Assembly (NCBI GenBank): GCA_016744855.1
Contig: JADGDO010000005.1
Location: 62,001-126,000 of the forward strand
Direction: 5' to 3'
From: Candidatus Fermentibacteraceae bacterium
Lineage (GTDB): Bacteria > Fermentibacterota > Fermentibacteria > Fermentibacterales > JCC-6
Length of the DNA stretch: 64,000 nt
The notes below the pieces were generated by a model. The model was not told the origin of the DNA, ran no database searches, and saw nothing but the letters and a program-made list of their open reading frames with translations. The position numbers and the translations under genes were made by a program. Of this stretch, positions 8,382 to 16,851 are shown piece by piece (positions within the stretch are counted from its first letter, which is position 1; every line of letters begins with the position of its first letter).

Positions 8382-9178
8382 TTGTCACCCCCTGGACCAG
8401 TATTGAATATCACAGAAGGATGCGAGATTATGAAACGAAGCATACTTTTCAGATGATAGTGCAGAGTTGTGCCACCCGAGGCACTTTCTCTCTGGCAGAC
8501 ATGACCTATCTCAGCATTCGGTAGGAACCATACTTCCATTTCAGATTGCCACGCTCTCCAGCACCACTCAACGTCCTCGAAATACAGAAAATACTTTTCA
8601 GACATTAAGCCAACCTGTCGACGCCCCTTTGTAGTCAACCACATTGCAGCACCTACCAGCCATTGGGTTCTAATTGGAGAGTCTGGAGAATTGTAACGGT
8701 TCATGTGGTCCGAGGCAATTGTGCTGCCCCATTTTGTTTTTGCAAGGGGAGTTCTCCTTGATATGATTACAGGTGGTCCGGGCCATGTTCTCGCTGTTGA
8801 TTGTCTTGCCCCGTTCTCGTCAACCATTGCCGGACCGATCAGTGCCGCTTCGGGGTGTTCTTTTTCAAATTTACCCAGCTCTGATACAGCTCCCGGCATT
8901 ACGGCAACATCCGGGTTCAGGAAAAAAAGACTACCTTCCTGAATAAGAGCAGCTCCAATATTGTTTGCCTTTGACAATCCAAGATTCTGTTCATTGATAA
9001 TAATTTTTACAGGTAAAGCGGATGCCCTGACTATTGCGATGGTGTTGTCTTTGGAGGCATTATCGACTATGACAACAGACGATGGTTTTTCGAGGGGGGG
9101 AAGCGCGATTAGAGACTCTAGAGCCCTGCCTATAACCTGCTCGCTGTTGTATGTCGTTATTATTGCTGACCATTTCAT
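8378..9178 (-). CDS. Family 2 glycosyltransferase (rhamnosyltransferase-like)
   Basis: About 266 residues of a GT-A fold enzyme: N-terminal WSAIITTYNSEQVIGRALES, a nucleotide-sugar region with VVIVDNASKDNT, FFLNPDVAV (the DXD-like element), and a C-terminal YFLYFEDVEWCWRAW motif typical of WbbL/rhamnosyltransferase-like GT2 proteins. A longer frame from a TTG at 9193 exists, but that codon abuts the terminator hairpin of the HU gene (9195-9222); the ATG at 9178 (MKWSAII) aligns better with the family. Translationally coupled to the next gene, the priming sugar transferase, so a role in surface polysaccharide assembly is likely. Donor and acceptor unknown. Confidence 0.88.
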   Translation of the reverse strand: MKWSAIITTYNSEQVIGRALESLIALPPLEKPSSVVIVDNASKDNTIAIVRASALPVKIIINEQNLGLSKANNIGAALIQEGSLFFLNPDVAVMPGAVSELGKFEKEHPEAALIGPAMVDENGARQSTARTWPGPPVIISRRTPLAKTKWGSTIASDHMNRYNSPDSPIRTQWLVGAAMWLTTKGRRQVGLMSEKYFLYFEDVEWCWRAWQSEMEVWFLPNAEIGHVCQRESASGGTTLHYHLKSMLRFIISHPSVIFNTGPGGDK

Positions 9179-9189
9179 ACTGTTAATAT

Positions 9190-9222
9190 ACAAAGAGGGA
9201 AGAGTCTTACGACCCTTCCCTC
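9190..9222 (-). terminator. Intrinsic terminator of the HU gene
   Basis: On the minus strand GAGGGAAGGGTC (9222-9211) pairs with GACTCTTCCCTC (9206-9195; one G-U pair) around a 4-base loop, followed by TTTGTATATT. It lies 20 bases beyond the HU stop codon. Confidence 0.85.
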
Positions 9223-9242
9223 AAAAGTATACTGAATTTGTA

Positions 9243-9515
9243 CTAGAGTGCCTTATCTTTAAGTGCTTTACCAGCCTTAAAGAATGGGACTTTCTTTGCA
9301 TCGTACATTCTTTTTTCTTTTGTTCCGGGAACAACACCCTCACGAGCAGCTCTTTCCTTCACACCGAATGTACCGAAACCGATAAGAGAGATTTTGTCTC
9401 CCTTTTCAATAACTGTGCTAACTCCGTCGATGAAGGCATCAACTGCTGCAGCTGCATCTTTCTTGGAAAGATCGGCTTTTTCTGCAACAAATCCGATAAG
9501 TTCTTTCTTGTTCAA
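9243..9515 (-). CDS. HU/IHF family DNA-binding protein
   Basis: A 90-residue nucleoid protein. The start is taken as TTG at 9515 (giving MNKKELIGFVAEKADLSKK), because this gives the standard HU length and has an AAAGGGG ribosome site upstream; the frame extends further upstream to 9557 but those residues do not belong to the fold. The body shows the helical dimer core and the DNA-binding beta arm: ISLIGFGTFGVKERAAREG, followed by KRMYDAKKVPFFKAGKALKD. Monocistronic: own promoter at 9568-9596 and terminator at 9190-9222. HU versus IHF cannot be separated here. Confidence 0.93.
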   Translation of the reverse strand: MNKKELIGFVAEKADLSKKDAAAAVDAFIDGVSTVIEKGDKISLIGFGTFGVKERAAREGVVPGTKEKRMYDAKKVPFFKAGKALKDKAL

Positions 9516-9567
9516 CCCCAAACCCCTTTCTCTTTGATTAACAACACAAAAACTCATTGACAGCTAA

Positions 9568-9596
9568 ACATTAGAGCAGAGAAACGCCTTTGTCAA
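9568..9596 (-). promoter_or_regulatory. Sigma70-like promoter of the HU gene
   Basis: On the minus strand a perfect -35 TTGACA (9596-9591), a 17-base spacer and TAATGT (9573-9568) as -10. Transcription would begin about 45 bases before the TTG start at 9515. Confidence 0.7.
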
Positions 9597-9611
9597 GTGT
9601 TCTATGTTATT

Positions 9612-11807
9612 TTAAAAACTACTTGTGTGCTGTTCTACCTTAACATCAGGGAAAGCTTTGATGTTGATCCGGAAGTAAAAGCCTGTATCAATATCAGAAA
9701 CATGACGTGTAAATATTGCTTCCCAGCTATCCAGATCGCGCATTATGGAATAGTCCTGGCTTATAAAATCACTATTAGTAATGTCGTAATAGGTTCTGTA
9801 AACAAGCGCCCATCTGGTAGTCAGGTCGATATTGACAGATAATCTCAACTTGTTAATGTCATCAATAGAACTGTAAAGAGTGGGAGTCCAGTTGTGTGAT
9901 AGATTCATGCGCCATGAGAGCGGCGTTTCAATATATCCCGAATCGGCCTGCATTGTGGGGTCATTCCCCGAAAGCTGAATGCTTGTTGTTAATGAAATAT
10001 TCTCTGTTTTTCCTGAATATGCGTTGTAAGAGCCGTTGATTCGTGATGAAATCCATGATGCAGGAGTAAGATTTAAACTTGCACTCAGAGGAGAGAACTT
10101 CTCTTCACTCTCTGTGTCAGGGTTCCAGCTGGAAGAAACTGCAAGCTCAGCCAGAGTTCTCCGTTCAATATTGCCTCTTCGTAGTCTTTTCCCCTCAAGA
10201 GTATTCAGCAGCGAAAAGGATACTGATGTGCCTGAGGAGGGAAGAGAGAAATCGCTGAATCGATAATAGAGAGAATCTGCGCTTTCTGTGTCATAAAAAT
10301 TCCCATCAAGAGAATAATACCGGTCAGGTGACCAGCTTGTTGAGATAGATGGAGAAATTGTGTGCCTGAGAACGGAGTAACCTCCGACGTTGGAAGAGAA
10401 CATTCCGTACATTTCAGTAGATAAAGAAATACCTATGGAATTGTGAATCCAACCGGGAAATCTGTTCCCCTGAAGGTCTCGGTCATACATTGTACCGGTT
10501 GCCTTTAACCAGGGTGATACTGCCAGAATGCCACCAATGCGGTTTGAGCCGCTCAGACTGGAGGATAGTTTAAAACCAGCATTGTAAAGTGAAGAGTCTT
10601 CCCACTCTGTTTTCTCAGTCAGATAGTGAGAATTGAAATTCCAGTAAAGGCTGTGCCATATATGCTGATCTGAAGGGTCAGCGGGTGTTTGAAAGAGGGG
10701 GGCCGAGGGGTAGGTATATCTGATGTCCGGTGAGGTTAACTCGGAAAGGGTCTCATTGTCAATCGTATCTGCCAGCGCATCTAGATACTCGGTGTACTCG
10801 ACGTTTAACTGGCCGCTGGCTCTTCCGATATTCCTTGAAAATGAGAGCCAGGATCTGAGTTGACCCTCCATCCTGTCCTGTGGGTTCTGCTGGGTCTCCT
10901 CGAGATATGATCGATCGCTGACAAAATTTCCAGTGAAGCGCAGCATTGTTCCATCTGGAAGTTCCTGAGTGTGCGATGATTCAAAGAGCCACCTGTCTCT
11001 GCTGTTTTCAAATTGGCGTCTCCACTGAATTCTGCTTCTTCCGCTAAGGATGTAGCGTAGATTATGTCTTTCTGTCATCGTAACCTGGAATCTGGTTTTC
11101 TCCATAAGATCAGAGCTGATGAGCAGGTCAATGTAATCTGAAAAGCCAAAATAGTAGCCTATTTTCCTTATGTATCTGCCATCACGCGAAGAAGAACCAA
11201 GTGTTGGAATCGTGAAGCCTGAAGATCTTCCACGTCTAATTGGAAATGCTGCATAGGGGAGCCAAAAAACGGGAGTATCCTGCACATACAGGATAACAGG
11301 TTTTGCAACTGCTTTATCATCCGGGTAAACTTTCATTACATCTGCCCAGAAATAGTAATCAAATGTGTCCTTCTCGCAAGATGTGAAAAGAACATTTGTG
11401 AGGTTGAATTCATCCCGGCTGAGCATTGTAACTGTTTCGCTGTGGTACTGAGCACCGTCAAAAAAGGATGTTGTAGCGAAAGTGCGTGCTGTAGAGGTAG
11501 GTAGATGATAGATTAAGGCTGTACCTGTTGCGCTTTCCCCACTGTCGGAAAGATCAACGTTCCCATTTGCGCGTACAGTTTCTTCCATAGACGAATAGTT
11601 GATTGTATCAGCAGCAATGCTCATCTGTTTGTGTCCGATGGTGGCATTTCCTGTTAAATGCAGGTCTTCTGAGGAGATGCTGAAAAGCAGAGAATCAGCA
11701 CCATAGGCCATTGATTGCATTGGAGCAACGGTAGTGGTGTCTTCCTGTGAAATCAAAAGAAGCATGCAGATACTAAGAATGCTCAGCATTGTCTGAAACC
11801 CATACAT
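9612..11807 (-). CDS. lptD: LPS-assembly protein LptD-like outer-membrane protein
   Basis: A 731-residue protein with an N-terminal signal sequence (LSILSICMLLLIS), an OstA/LptA-like periplasmic domain (about residues 35-130, with DLHLTGNATIGHKQ and RANGNVDLSDSGESATG) and a long C-terminal beta-barrel with conserved LptD-type blocks such as PVFWLPYAAFPIRRGRSSGF. LptD inserts lipopolysaccharide into the outer leaflet. Its presence, with the heptose genes at 19-20.4 kb, argues for an LPS-bearing diderm. It is somewhat shorter than proteobacterial LptD. The start overlaps the ROK kinase gene by about 25 bases. Confidence 0.87.
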   Translation of the reverse strand: MYGFQTMLSILSICMLLLISQEDTTTVAPMQSMAYGADSLLFSISSEDLHLTGNATIGHKQMSIAADTINYSSMEETVRANGNVDLSDSGESATGTALIYHLPTSTARTFATTSFFDGAQYHSETVTMLSRDEFNLTNVLFTSCEKDTFDYYFWADVMKVYPDDKAVAKPVILYVQDTPVFWLPYAAFPIRRGRSSGFTIPTLGSSSRDGRYIRKIGYYFGFSDYIDLLISSDLMEKTRFQVTMTERHNLRYILSGRSRIQWRRQFENSRDRWLFESSHTQELPDGTMLRFTGNFVSDRSYLEETQQNPQDRMEGQLRSWLSFSRNIGRASGQLNVEYTEYLDALADTIDNETLSELTSPDIRYTYPSAPLFQTPADPSDQHIWHSLYWNFNSHYLTEKTEWEDSSLYNAGFKLSSSLSGSNRIGGILAVSPWLKATGTMYDRDLQGNRFPGWIHNSIGISLSTEMYGMFSSNVGGYSVLRHTISPSISTSWSPDRYYSLDGNFYDTESADSLYYRFSDFSLPSSGTSVSFSLLNTLEGKRLRRGNIERRTLAELAVSSSWNPDTESEEKFSPLSASLNLTPASWISSRINGSYNAYSGKTENISLTTSIQLSGNDPTMQADSGYIETPLSWRMNLSHNWTPTLYSSIDDINKLRLSVNIDLTTRWALVYRTYYDITNSDFISQDYSIMRDLDSWEAIFTRHVSDIDTGFYFRINIKAFPDVKVEQHTSSF

Positions 11808-12661
11808 GCCGCCCCGAATGCTCCTGCTGTTGGTGAATCTTCAAGTAAGGAAACATTCCAGGGATGCTTGCATCGTTTATTGAATTCTTCTCTGGCGGAT
11901 GCCTCGAAGTGTTTCATTGCAGCAGACAATCCTCCTCCAATAAAGAACCCCTCCGGTGAAAAAGAGTTAGCAAGGTTTGCAAGGCCAATACCTACCCATC
12001 TGCCATATTCTCTGTAAGCCTCGATGGCCTGGGTATTGCCTTCTGAGGCCAGACGAGAGATTTCTCTCGGAGAGGCCTTAAGCCCCGCGACACGCGAGTA
12101 ATACCATTTCAAAGCATTCTTGCCGGCATACCTCTCCCAGCAACCGTCAGAGCCGCATACGCACGGTATACCGCCTTCTTTGACTGTTGTGTGACCGAAC
12201 TCACCTGCGTAACCTGACCCGTAGAGAATACTTCCATCGTTTATTATTGTTCCACCCACGCCGGTACCCAGAGTAATAAGAAGCCAAAGACCCTTGTTTG
12301 GTATAAGACCGGAGCTGATTGCGCCAACTGCAAAAACATTGCAGTCATTATCAACTGTTACCGGCACCTCAAGGTATTTCTCAAGAATTACACCAGCATT
12401 GATATCACTCCATAGTGGAAGATTGGGACTGAATCTTATTATTCCGCCTGCCTTGTGATCAATAAGACCGGCTGTACCAAGACCTGCAGAGAGAGGAGAT
12501 GAATCTTCTCTCTTGATGATTTCAGCTATCTTCCTGAGCACACTCAAGGGCTCGCAGTTTGGGCCGGTAGGGAGTGTTTCAACAATTTCGAAAACTCCAT
12601 TTACAATGCAGCCGATTTTCACGAATGATCCGCCTACATCAATACCCCAGGAGGCCTTCAT
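11783..12661 (-). CDS. ROK family sugar kinase (glucokinase-like)
   Basis: A 292-residue ROK protein: N-terminal ATP/phosphate loop WGIDVGGSFVKIG, a second phosphate motif LLITLGTGVGGTIIN, the catalytic/sugar region GEFGHTTV and the zinc-binding CVCGSDGCWERYAG, a ROK hallmark. There is no DNA-binding N-domain, so this is an enzyme rather than a repressor; glucose or N-acetyl-sugar phosphorylation is likely. A longer frame from ATG 12694 would overlap the upstream lipoprotein gene; ATG 12661 (MKASWGIDVGG) fits family alignments and avoids the overlap. Precedes lptD in a minus-strand operon. Confidence 0.9.
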   Translation of the reverse strand: MKASWGIDVGGSFVKIGCIVNGVFEIVETLPTGPNCEPLSVLRKIAEIIKREDSSPLSAGLGTAGLIDHKAGGIIRFSPNLPLWSDINAGVILEKYLEVPVTVDNDCNVFAVGAISSGLIPNKGLWLLITLGTGVGGTIINDGSILYGSGYAGEFGHTTVKEGGIPCVCGSDGCWERYAGKNALKWYYSRVAGLKASPREISRLASEGNTQAIEAYREYGRWVGIGLANLANSFSPEGFFIGGGLSAAMKHFEASAREEFNKRCKHPWNVSLLEDSPTAGAFGAACMGFRQC

Positions 12662-12668
12662 TGGTTTG

Positions 12669-14345
12669 CTACTCGATCCCAAGAATTTCTCCATCGATTA
12701 CAGTCATCATAGGCCAGGAAATTCTTGTTTCGGTATCATTACCAAGAACACATCTTCCTGATGCCCCATACCATGGTCCCATGGAAGAAAGCTTTCTTGC
12801 AATCCGACTTCTGGATGGATTTGATATCTGCTCCCAGGCATCAAGCAGCATGCTTGCTGCATCGTACCCCTGAGCTGCAATTGTGGTGGGCTCCTGTTCG
12901 TAGGACCTGTTGTAATTGTAGACGAATCTTGCGGTTTCGGGGTATAGAGATGCAAGGCCGAAAGCAACTGTAAAAACAGCGCCTTCAACATATTCACCAC
13001 CGTGTCGGAGTAGAAGATCATCATCCCAGCCTGAAGTACCGAACAAGGGGACTTCCAGACTGTAAAATTTTAGTTGAGGGGCAATCTGCACAGCATCCCA
13101 AGCAGAGACTGGGAGAAAAATAGCCTGCGGGGAGCTTGCTTTCAGTGAAGTGATTTGAGCTCTGAAATCAGTATCTCCGGGTTGATATCCTTGTGAGGAA
13201 ACCACAGTTCCCCCCATTCGTTCAACAACAGCTCTAAATTGTTCAGTTTCGCCCAAAGCCTGAGCCGTGTGTGGATAGATAATTCCAAAGCGGGTATATC
13301 CTTCGTTTCTAACAGCATATTCTGCTACGGCTGCTGCCTGGTTTCCGTCGCTAACAACCAATCTAAAAACGGGACTGCCTATGTTGTCTACATCTCCTGA
13401 AGTTGCTGTAGGAGAAAGAAGGGGAATGTCTTCCCTTTCGGCAATACTTGCAGCTGCAATTGTTGCCGAGCTGGTGAGTGGGCCGAGAATTGCAACGCAT
13501 GAAGGGTTCTCAGCAAGTGACTGCATCAGCTCAGTGAGCCTTGCAGGGCTACCCTGGGTGTCAAAGTCTACCAGTTCGGGCGAATTTGAGTGCATTTCAG
13601 AAAAACGATCAAATGCCAGATGAGCTCCCTGTGAAACCTGCTTTCCGTATGGAGATCCTTCTCCGGAAAGCGGCATAAGCAAAGCTATCCAGGTATCGCT
13701 CGCACTTCCTGCTTGTCCGTAATCAGGTCGACCCCACAAGCTGTGGGCTCCAGGGTATAGCCTGTCAATTTCCTCTCCATAGAGAGCTGCTCTGGAAATT
13801 TCTCCCGTTGCAGCAAACCTTTCTTCAAGTTGAAGCAGAACGTACAGTTCAAACCAACCTCTATCTCTGTAACCTGATAGAACATCAGTTCTAACGTGAG
13901 AAAGCTGTTCTCGACAGAGGTCAACGGCTACACCTGATCTGTATGAATCAAGGCTCTCAATGTCTAAAGAAGATAGAGTGTTCAAAGAAGAAGAAGGGGA
14001 AGACGTGGCTTCTATACGGGCTTTAAGAAGAAGTGCTCTTGCTTTTACGATGCGGTTTCCAGAATTTGTGTATCTTGAAACAATTGATAAAGCTTCTTCT
14101 TTTCTGGAAAGTTCAAAAAGGCTTTCTGCTCTTCCAACATCCCAGAGTGGAGCATCCGGGTTCGAGCCTTCTTCTTCGAGGGCTGAGGTAAAAAGCTCTA
14201 ATGCTCTCTCATAATCACCGTCCTGAATCTTCCTTTCGGCGAGAGAAGCCTTTTCAGAGGCTGTTGAGTTATCACCAATATCTCTCTGACAACCGGCAAA
14301 AAGAAGAAGAACCAGGAAGACAATAAAAATATTTCTAAACTTCAA
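12669..14345 (-). CDS. Lipoprotein with TPR-like N-terminus and periplasmic-binding fold (LpoA / ABC substrate-binding type)
   Basis: 558 residues. The start is chosen as TTG at 14345, where a G7 run sits 8 bases upstream and a clean lipoprotein signal results (FVLLLFAGC, lipidated Cys19); the frame extends upstream to a TTG at 14378. Residues about 25-190 are helical, with repeat-like segments (ADYERALELF-type pattern). Residues about 200-558 are a type I periplasmic-binding fold, with LIMPLSGEGSPYGKQVSQGA and AILGPLTSSATIAAASIAE. The same two-part layout is seen in LpoA, the activator of penicillin-binding proteins, while the C-terminal part alone resembles branched-chain amino acid binding proteins. 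No permease is nearby, so a cell-wall or envelope sensor role is favoured over transport. Confidence 0.8.
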   Translation of the reverse strand: MKFRNIFIVFLVLLLFAGCQRDIGDNSTASEKASLAERKIQDGDYERALELFTSALEEEGSNPDAPLWDVGRAESLFELSRKEEALSIVSRYTNSGNRIVKARALLLKARIEATSSPSSSLNTLSSLDIESLDSYRSGVAVDLCREQLSHVRTDVLSGYRDRGWFELYVLLQLEERFAATGEISRAALYGEEIDRLYPGAHSLWGRPDYGQAGSASDTWIALLMPLSGEGSPYGKQVSQGAHLAFDRFSEMHSNSPELVDFDTQGSPARLTELMQSLAENPSCVAILGPLTSSATIAAASIAEREDIPLLSPTATSGDVDNIGSPVFRLVVSDGNQAAAVAEYAVRNEGYTRFGIIYPHTAQALGETEQFRAVVERMGGTVVSSQGYQPGDTDFRAQITSLKASSPQAIFLPVSAWDAVQIAPQLKFYSLEVPLFGTSGWDDDLLLRHGGEYVEGAVFTVAFGLASLYPETARFVYNYNRSYEQEPTTIAAQGYDAASMLLDAWEQISNPSRSRIARKLSSMGPWYGASGRCVLGNDTETRISWPMMTVIDGEILGIE

Positions 14346-14435
14346 ATGGAATACCCCCCCAGGAGTTGAAAAGCTCAATTGATGCCATACACAATACTGG
14401 GAATATCACGTTCTCTTCCTGCAATGGCAACAAGA

Positions 14436-14462
14436 AAGGGGGTCCCACGGCGGGACCCCCTT
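14436..14462 (-). terminator. Intrinsic terminator after the SurA-like gene
   Basis: Stem AAGGGGGTCCC (14436-14446) with GGGACCCCCTT (14452-14462), loop of 5. On the minus strand it lies 21 bases after the stop at 14483 and is followed by TTTCTTG. It separates the foldase gene from the downstream lipoprotein gene. Confidence 0.85.
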
Positions 14463-14482
14463 AAAGAATACTGGGAATTTGT

Positions 14483-16495
14483 CTATTCGCCCGTTGGCTC
14501 TCCATCAATTTGGTCCACAGGGATAAATTCCTCAATGGGAATCTCCATGTTATCAATCATCCACTGTGCATCATCTGCAAGCTCGGATTCCGGATAGTCC
14601 TGAACAAGGGTACCGAACGCGGTTCTTGCAGAGTCGAAATCCTTAATCTGCTCACTGAATGTGAATCCGATAAGGAACTGTGCCTGGTCACATCTTTCGT
14701 TTTCCGGGTATCTGTTGAGGAAAAGCTTGAAATAGGTGATTGCAGTTTCCGGGTCTGTACCCATGGATTCCTGAGCCATTGTCATAAGGCTGTCTGCTCC
14801 AATTGAAACGCCGGGAAGGAAGGCATCCTCATTAATTTCAACTTCATATTTTTCTCTCAGCTGAGGGAAAATAGTGTTGTAGAGGTAATCATTGACAATT
14901 CCCGGTCTGAGTGCTGCCTGAATAGACTCTCTAACTTCCTCCAGAGGTTTTACTCCCTCTTCCAGTCTATCAGTTACTTTCAAAAGCGTAAGTCCTAGAT
15001 TTGTCTGAACCGGGCCGAATACAGTACCAGAGGCAGCTGCGTACATCTCAACAGCAAATTCAAGTTCTTCCGGGATATAAGGAAGAGGGGCATTGATCGG
15101 GATCCAACCGAGATCACCTGAGATTGTTGCTGTTGGAATGTGGGTTGAGTACTGCATGGCAGCCTCTTCAAAGGTCATTCCCTGTTCTAAGGCATCCAGA
15201 ACATCATTCATCTGAGGAGCTGAATCGGTGATAATTGCAGAAACCTTAATCTGAGAGTCTTGGCGATATATATCTCCAAGGTGATCTTCGTAGTAGGAGA
15301 CAATGTCTTCCTCTGCAACTTCTGCTGTTTCTACTATGTAGGTTTGGTAGTACTCCTGGATAAGTGCGCCCTTCATAGTTTCTTCAACCTGCTTCTGGGC
15401 TTGCTCAACCTGAACGACAACGGAACTATCCTGGTCGAAACCAGCTTCGACGGAAGCAAGTCTGATTAGTTCTCTTTCAATCATGCTGTCGAGTATCAGC
15501 TGTTTACCTTCCGGTGTTTCATAGCTTGATCTCTGATAGGGTGGAATTGCTTCAAGCTCAGTGTTGATCTGTTCTTCTGTAATAGGGTTTTCACCAATAA
15601 GGGCGTAAACACCGTCAACAGGAGTATCATTTACTGTTACCTGGTATGTTTCACGAAGTCCGGGCATGAATGTATTTCTGAAGAAATCATTAACCAGTGC
15701 CGGTGTCAGCATCTCTTCTATTGAGATTCTGACGTCATCAATTGAATCATAGGATTCCGGTCTTTGTTCTACTACCAAAAATATGTGTGTTCCGAGATTT
15801 GTCTCGTAAGGAGGGAGAATTGTACCCGGTTCAGTGTTAAGAAGAAGAGTGAGTAGTGCTTGATCTTCGCCGACGAAAGGAATATCAAGTTGCTCTCCGG
15901 TCCAACCGATGCTTCCACCCTGAGGAGCTGTTGCTGAATGCTCACTAAGCTGGATGGCAACAGAGTCAAACGGCATGCCGTTCGTAAGAAGAGCCTGTGC
16001 CTCTGCCAACTTAACGGTATTTTCACTGCTTATGAGAATGTGTGAGACCAGGGCAACAGGGTCATTTCTGTACTGCTCAATATTGTTTTGATAATAATCT
16101 TCAACAAGAGAATCAGGGATTACAACAGAATCGATAATCATGTTCTGATAAAAAACCTGGCCCATTGCTCTTGTTCTGACTTCATCTACCTGCTTCTCTG
16201 CGTCTCCTACCATAGCAAGAACTGTTGAGTCTTCAGTAAGTCCTGCATCTGTGGCTGCAAGAATCAGAAGCTCGCGCTCGATAATGTGATCGAGAAGAGC
16301 TCTTTTCCCGCGGAGAGATTCGAAAGAGGCACGCTGGTATGGAGGTATTCTCAATATCTCAGAGTCTATGTCTTCCATTGTAATAACAATCTCACCAATC
16401 CGGGCAACATCTTCTGCTCCAAGAGGGGCAGATCCGCAACCGGAGATGATAAATGACAAAGTAATTATAGAAAGGATGAGTAGCTTTTTCATCAC
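14483..16495 (-). CDS. Duplicated SurA/parvulin-like periplasmic peptidyl-prolyl isomerase with TPR tail
   Basis: A 670-residue lipoprotein (lipobox IISGC, Cys20). Two full SurA-like units follow one another: unit 1 about residues 27-300 and unit 2 about 305-575, each with a helical chaperone part (both contain IPPYQR followed by a LLDHIIEREL or ILDSMIEREL segment) and a parvulin rotamase part (GGSIGWTGEQLDIPF; SGDLGWIPINAPLPY). Residues about 590-665 look like tetratricopeptide repeats of the BamD/YbgF kind (ETAITYFKLFLNRYPENERC). It would fold or escort outer-membrane proteins in the periplasm. It overlaps rpoZ by 4 bases. Confidence 0.9.
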   Translation of the reverse strand: MMKKLLILSIITLSFIISGCGSAPLGAEDVARIGEIVITMEDIDSEILRIPPYQRASFESLRGKRALLDHIIERELLILAATDAGLTEDSTVLAMVGDAEKQVDEVRTRAMGQVFYQNMIIDSVVIPDSLVEDYYQNNIEQYRNDPVALVSHILISSENTVKLAEAQALLTNGMPFDSVAIQLSEHSATAPQGGSIGWTGEQLDIPFVGEDQALLTLLLNTEPGTILPPYETNLGTHIFLVVEQRPESYDSIDDVRISIEEMLTPALVNDFFRNTFMPGLRETYQVTVNDTPVDGVYALIGENPITEEQINTELEAIPPYQRSSYETPEGKQLILDSMIERELIRLASVEAGFDQDSSVVVQVEQAQKQVEETMKGALIQEYYQTYIVETAEVAEEDIVSYYEDHLGDIYRQDSQIKVSAIITDSAPQMNDVLDALEQGMTFEEAAMQYSTHIPTATISGDLGWIPINAPLPYIPEELEFAVEMYAAASGTVFGPVQTNLGLTLLKVTDRLEEGVKPLEEVRESIQAALRPGIVNDYLYNTIFPQLREKYEVEINEDAFLPGVSIGADSLMTMAQESMGTDPETAITYFKLFLNRYPENERCDQAQFLIGFTFSEQIKDFDSARTAFGTLVQDYPESELADDAQWMIDNMEIPIEEFIPVDQIDGEPTGE

Positions 16496-16731
16496 CTTTT
16501 TGCTCCTTGGTCAGTATGCTGATCTTCAGCTGTGGTATAAGAAATCAGTCCCTTTGCAAATTCAGCCATTGCTGCTTTTACCGAATTCTGCTGAGGATTT
16601 TGAATTTCCGGAATTAGACAGGGTGCACCGTCTCTCAATGCACGAACTCTTTTTGCCATTGCAAGTGCTAGCTTGTACTGATTCGTGCTTGCTGCAGAAA
16701 GATTCTCAACTCCTTCAAATGATTTCATCAT
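16492..16731 (-). CDS. rpoZ: RNA polymerase omega subunit
   Basis: A 79-residue omega subunit. The characteristic core is STNQYKLALAMAKRVRALRDG followed by NSVKAAMAEFAKGLISY. Two adjacent ATG codons (16731 and 16728) follow the GGAGG site; the second has the better spacing. Omega helps RNA polymerase assembly and can carry the ppGpp site. The gene precedes the SurA-like foldase with an ATGA-type 4-base overlap. Confidence 0.9.
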   Translation of the reverse strand: MMKSFEGVENLSAASTNQYKLALAMAKRVRALRDGAPCLIPEIQNPQQNSVKAAMAEFAKGLISYTTAEDQHTDQGAKR

Positions 16732-16798
16732 TGAACCTCCATCTATTAGTGTTGCATGTTATTGTCAGGATATAGCTCGGGCAATATACAAAAACATA

Positions 16799-16831
16799 CC
16801 CCGGAAGAGGGTAGTTGTTCCTCTTCCGGGG
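16799..16831 (-). terminator. Intrinsic terminator downstream of the conserved unknown gene
   Basis: Perfect 12-base stem CCCCGGAAGAGG (16799-16810) with CCTCTTCCGGGG (16820-16831), loop of 9. On the minus strand it is followed by TATGTTTTTG. It sits 21 bases beyond the stop at 16852 and isolates that gene from rpoZ. Confidence 0.8.
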
Positions 16832-16851
16832 TAATTCGGTTTATTCCGAGT

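Noticed and set aside
8961-9560. Plus-strand frame (199 codons) across the GT2 start and HU gene
   Set aside because: It would be antisense to two well-supported genes and to the HU terminator; composition is cysteine/phenylalanine-rich and not protein-like.
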